A DNA stretch of 6,233 bases from an uncultured Beijerinckiaceae bacterium (GTDB taxonomy: Bacteria > Pseudomonadota > Alphaproteobacteria > Rhizobiales > Beijerinckiaceae). The notes under the pieces were generated by a model that was not told the DNA's origin, did not search any database, and saw only the letters and a program-made list of their open reading frames with translations. The position numbers were made by a program, and so were the translations under genes. Location of the stretch: NCBI GenBank assembly GCA_937863205.1, contig CALMGA010000248.1:1-6233 (forward strand). Reading direction: 5' to 3'. Below are positions 5,880-6,233 of this stretch, in pieces (within the stretch, counting starts at the first letter, position 1; every line of letters begins with the position of its first letter).

Positions 5880-6233
5880 GCACGGCGCCGGCCCATGGAT
5901 GGCGGCTCCGCCGAGGCGGGCATCCCGGCCACACCGCCGGGGGCCCTCGCCGGGACGCTTGATGAGACGCTTGCCGATGCCGCCGGGCGCGCAGCCTCCT
6001 GCGAGGCGAGGCGGGCGACGAGCGACCCGACGTGCTCGCAGCCCGCGACCTCGATGAGCGCAGCGGCAGGATCGCCGACGACGGTCTCGGCGGCGGGCCG
6101 CGACAGGATCGGCGCGACGGCGGACCGGAAGCCCAGCTTCGCCGCCTCCTTGAGGCGGGCCGCCGCGTGGGCGACCGGACGGACGGCGCCGGCCAGTCCG
6201 ACCGCGCCGCAGTATACGGCCTCGGCCGGCCGC
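5876..6233 (-). CDS. radA: DNA repair protein RadA (Sms), C-terminal end only
   Basis: RadA is a RecA-like ATPase, a DnaB-type branch-migration helicase that helps process recombination intermediates. Only the last 118 codons are in the window; the gene continues past the right edge, so the zinc finger, Walker A and KNRFG motifs cannot be checked. The visible start matches the Lon-protease-like C-terminal domain: GAVGLAGAVRPVAHAAARLK is the counterpart of the familiar GEVGLSGEIRPV segment, followed by EAAKLGFRSAVAP and IEVAGCEHVGSLVARLA. After about visible residue 76 there is an extra Ala/Ser/Pro-rich tail of some 42 residues ending in GRRRA, which most RadA proteins lack. The stop TGA (5878-5876) lies inside the predicted cvpA promoter. 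Gene order radA-cvpA-purF supports the call. Confidence 0.9.
   Translation of the reverse strand, partial: RPAEAVYCGAVGLAGAVRPVAHAAARLKEAAKLGFRSAVAPILSRPAAETVVGDPAAALIEVAGCEHVGSLVARLASQEAARPAASASVSSSVPARAPGGVAGMPASAEPPSMGRRRA

Noticed and set aside
5203..5934. A 243-codon minus-strand frame spanning the radA-cvpA gap
   Set aside because: It overlaps cvpA out of frame and is rich in Arg/Gly/His as expected for a shadow. Only its internal AAGGAG-ATG deserves mention.
1..6233. Search for a new defence, biosynthetic or mobile system
   Set aside because: All intact genes are common housekeeping genes in a known order, and the rest is IS debris or remnants. No repeats of CRISPR type, no tRNA or attachment site, and no unknown gene cluster were found.

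Overview
This window is a piece of a high-GC alphaproteobacterial chromosome, most likely from the Hyphomicrobiales (Rhizobiales). The order radA-cvpA-purF-short-chain dehydrogenase, read on the minus strand, is a familiar housekeeping block in that group, and the HemB and PurF sequences are of the alphaproteobacterial kind. The genus cannot be fixed from this sequence alone.

The left edge (1 to about 915) is a graveyard of insertion sequences. The C-terminal part of an IS66-type transposase (1-544, plus strand, two frameshifts) is cut off exactly where the 3' end of an IS3-family element begins (545, element on the minus strand). That IS3 element keeps only the C-terminal ~113 codons of its OrfB transposase and has lost its 5' half. 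Between it and hemB lies an unrecognised plus-strand reading-frame tail ending at 1070, probably the stump of a gene destroyed by the same events.

hemB (1149-2165, plus) is intact and encodes porphobilinogen synthase, the second common step of tetrapyrrole synthesis. Its metal-site sequence is of the aspartate-containing type that lacks the zinc cysteines. It converges on the minus-strand block across a 474-base gap. That gap holds a candidate broken gene (2316-2630) whose good coding signal moves through three successive frames.

The minus-strand block runs, in transcription order, from radA (only the C-terminal end lies in the window, 5876-6233) to cvpA (5130-5753), purF (3505-4977) and an SDR oxidoreductase (2640-3401). 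A good sigma-70-like promoter (GTGACG, 17-base spacer, TATAAG) overlaps the radA stop codon, so cvpA-purF-SDR is probably transcribed as its own unit, with possible read-through from radA. PurF makes phosphoribosylamine for purine synthesis. CvpA is an inner-membrane protein long linked to purF by position. The SDR substrate is unknown.

I found no CRISPR array, tRNA, rRNA, defence system or convincing new multi-gene system. The points most worth a second look are the nested IS junction, the two unidentified gene remnants, and the promoter and repeat arrangement ahead of cvpA.
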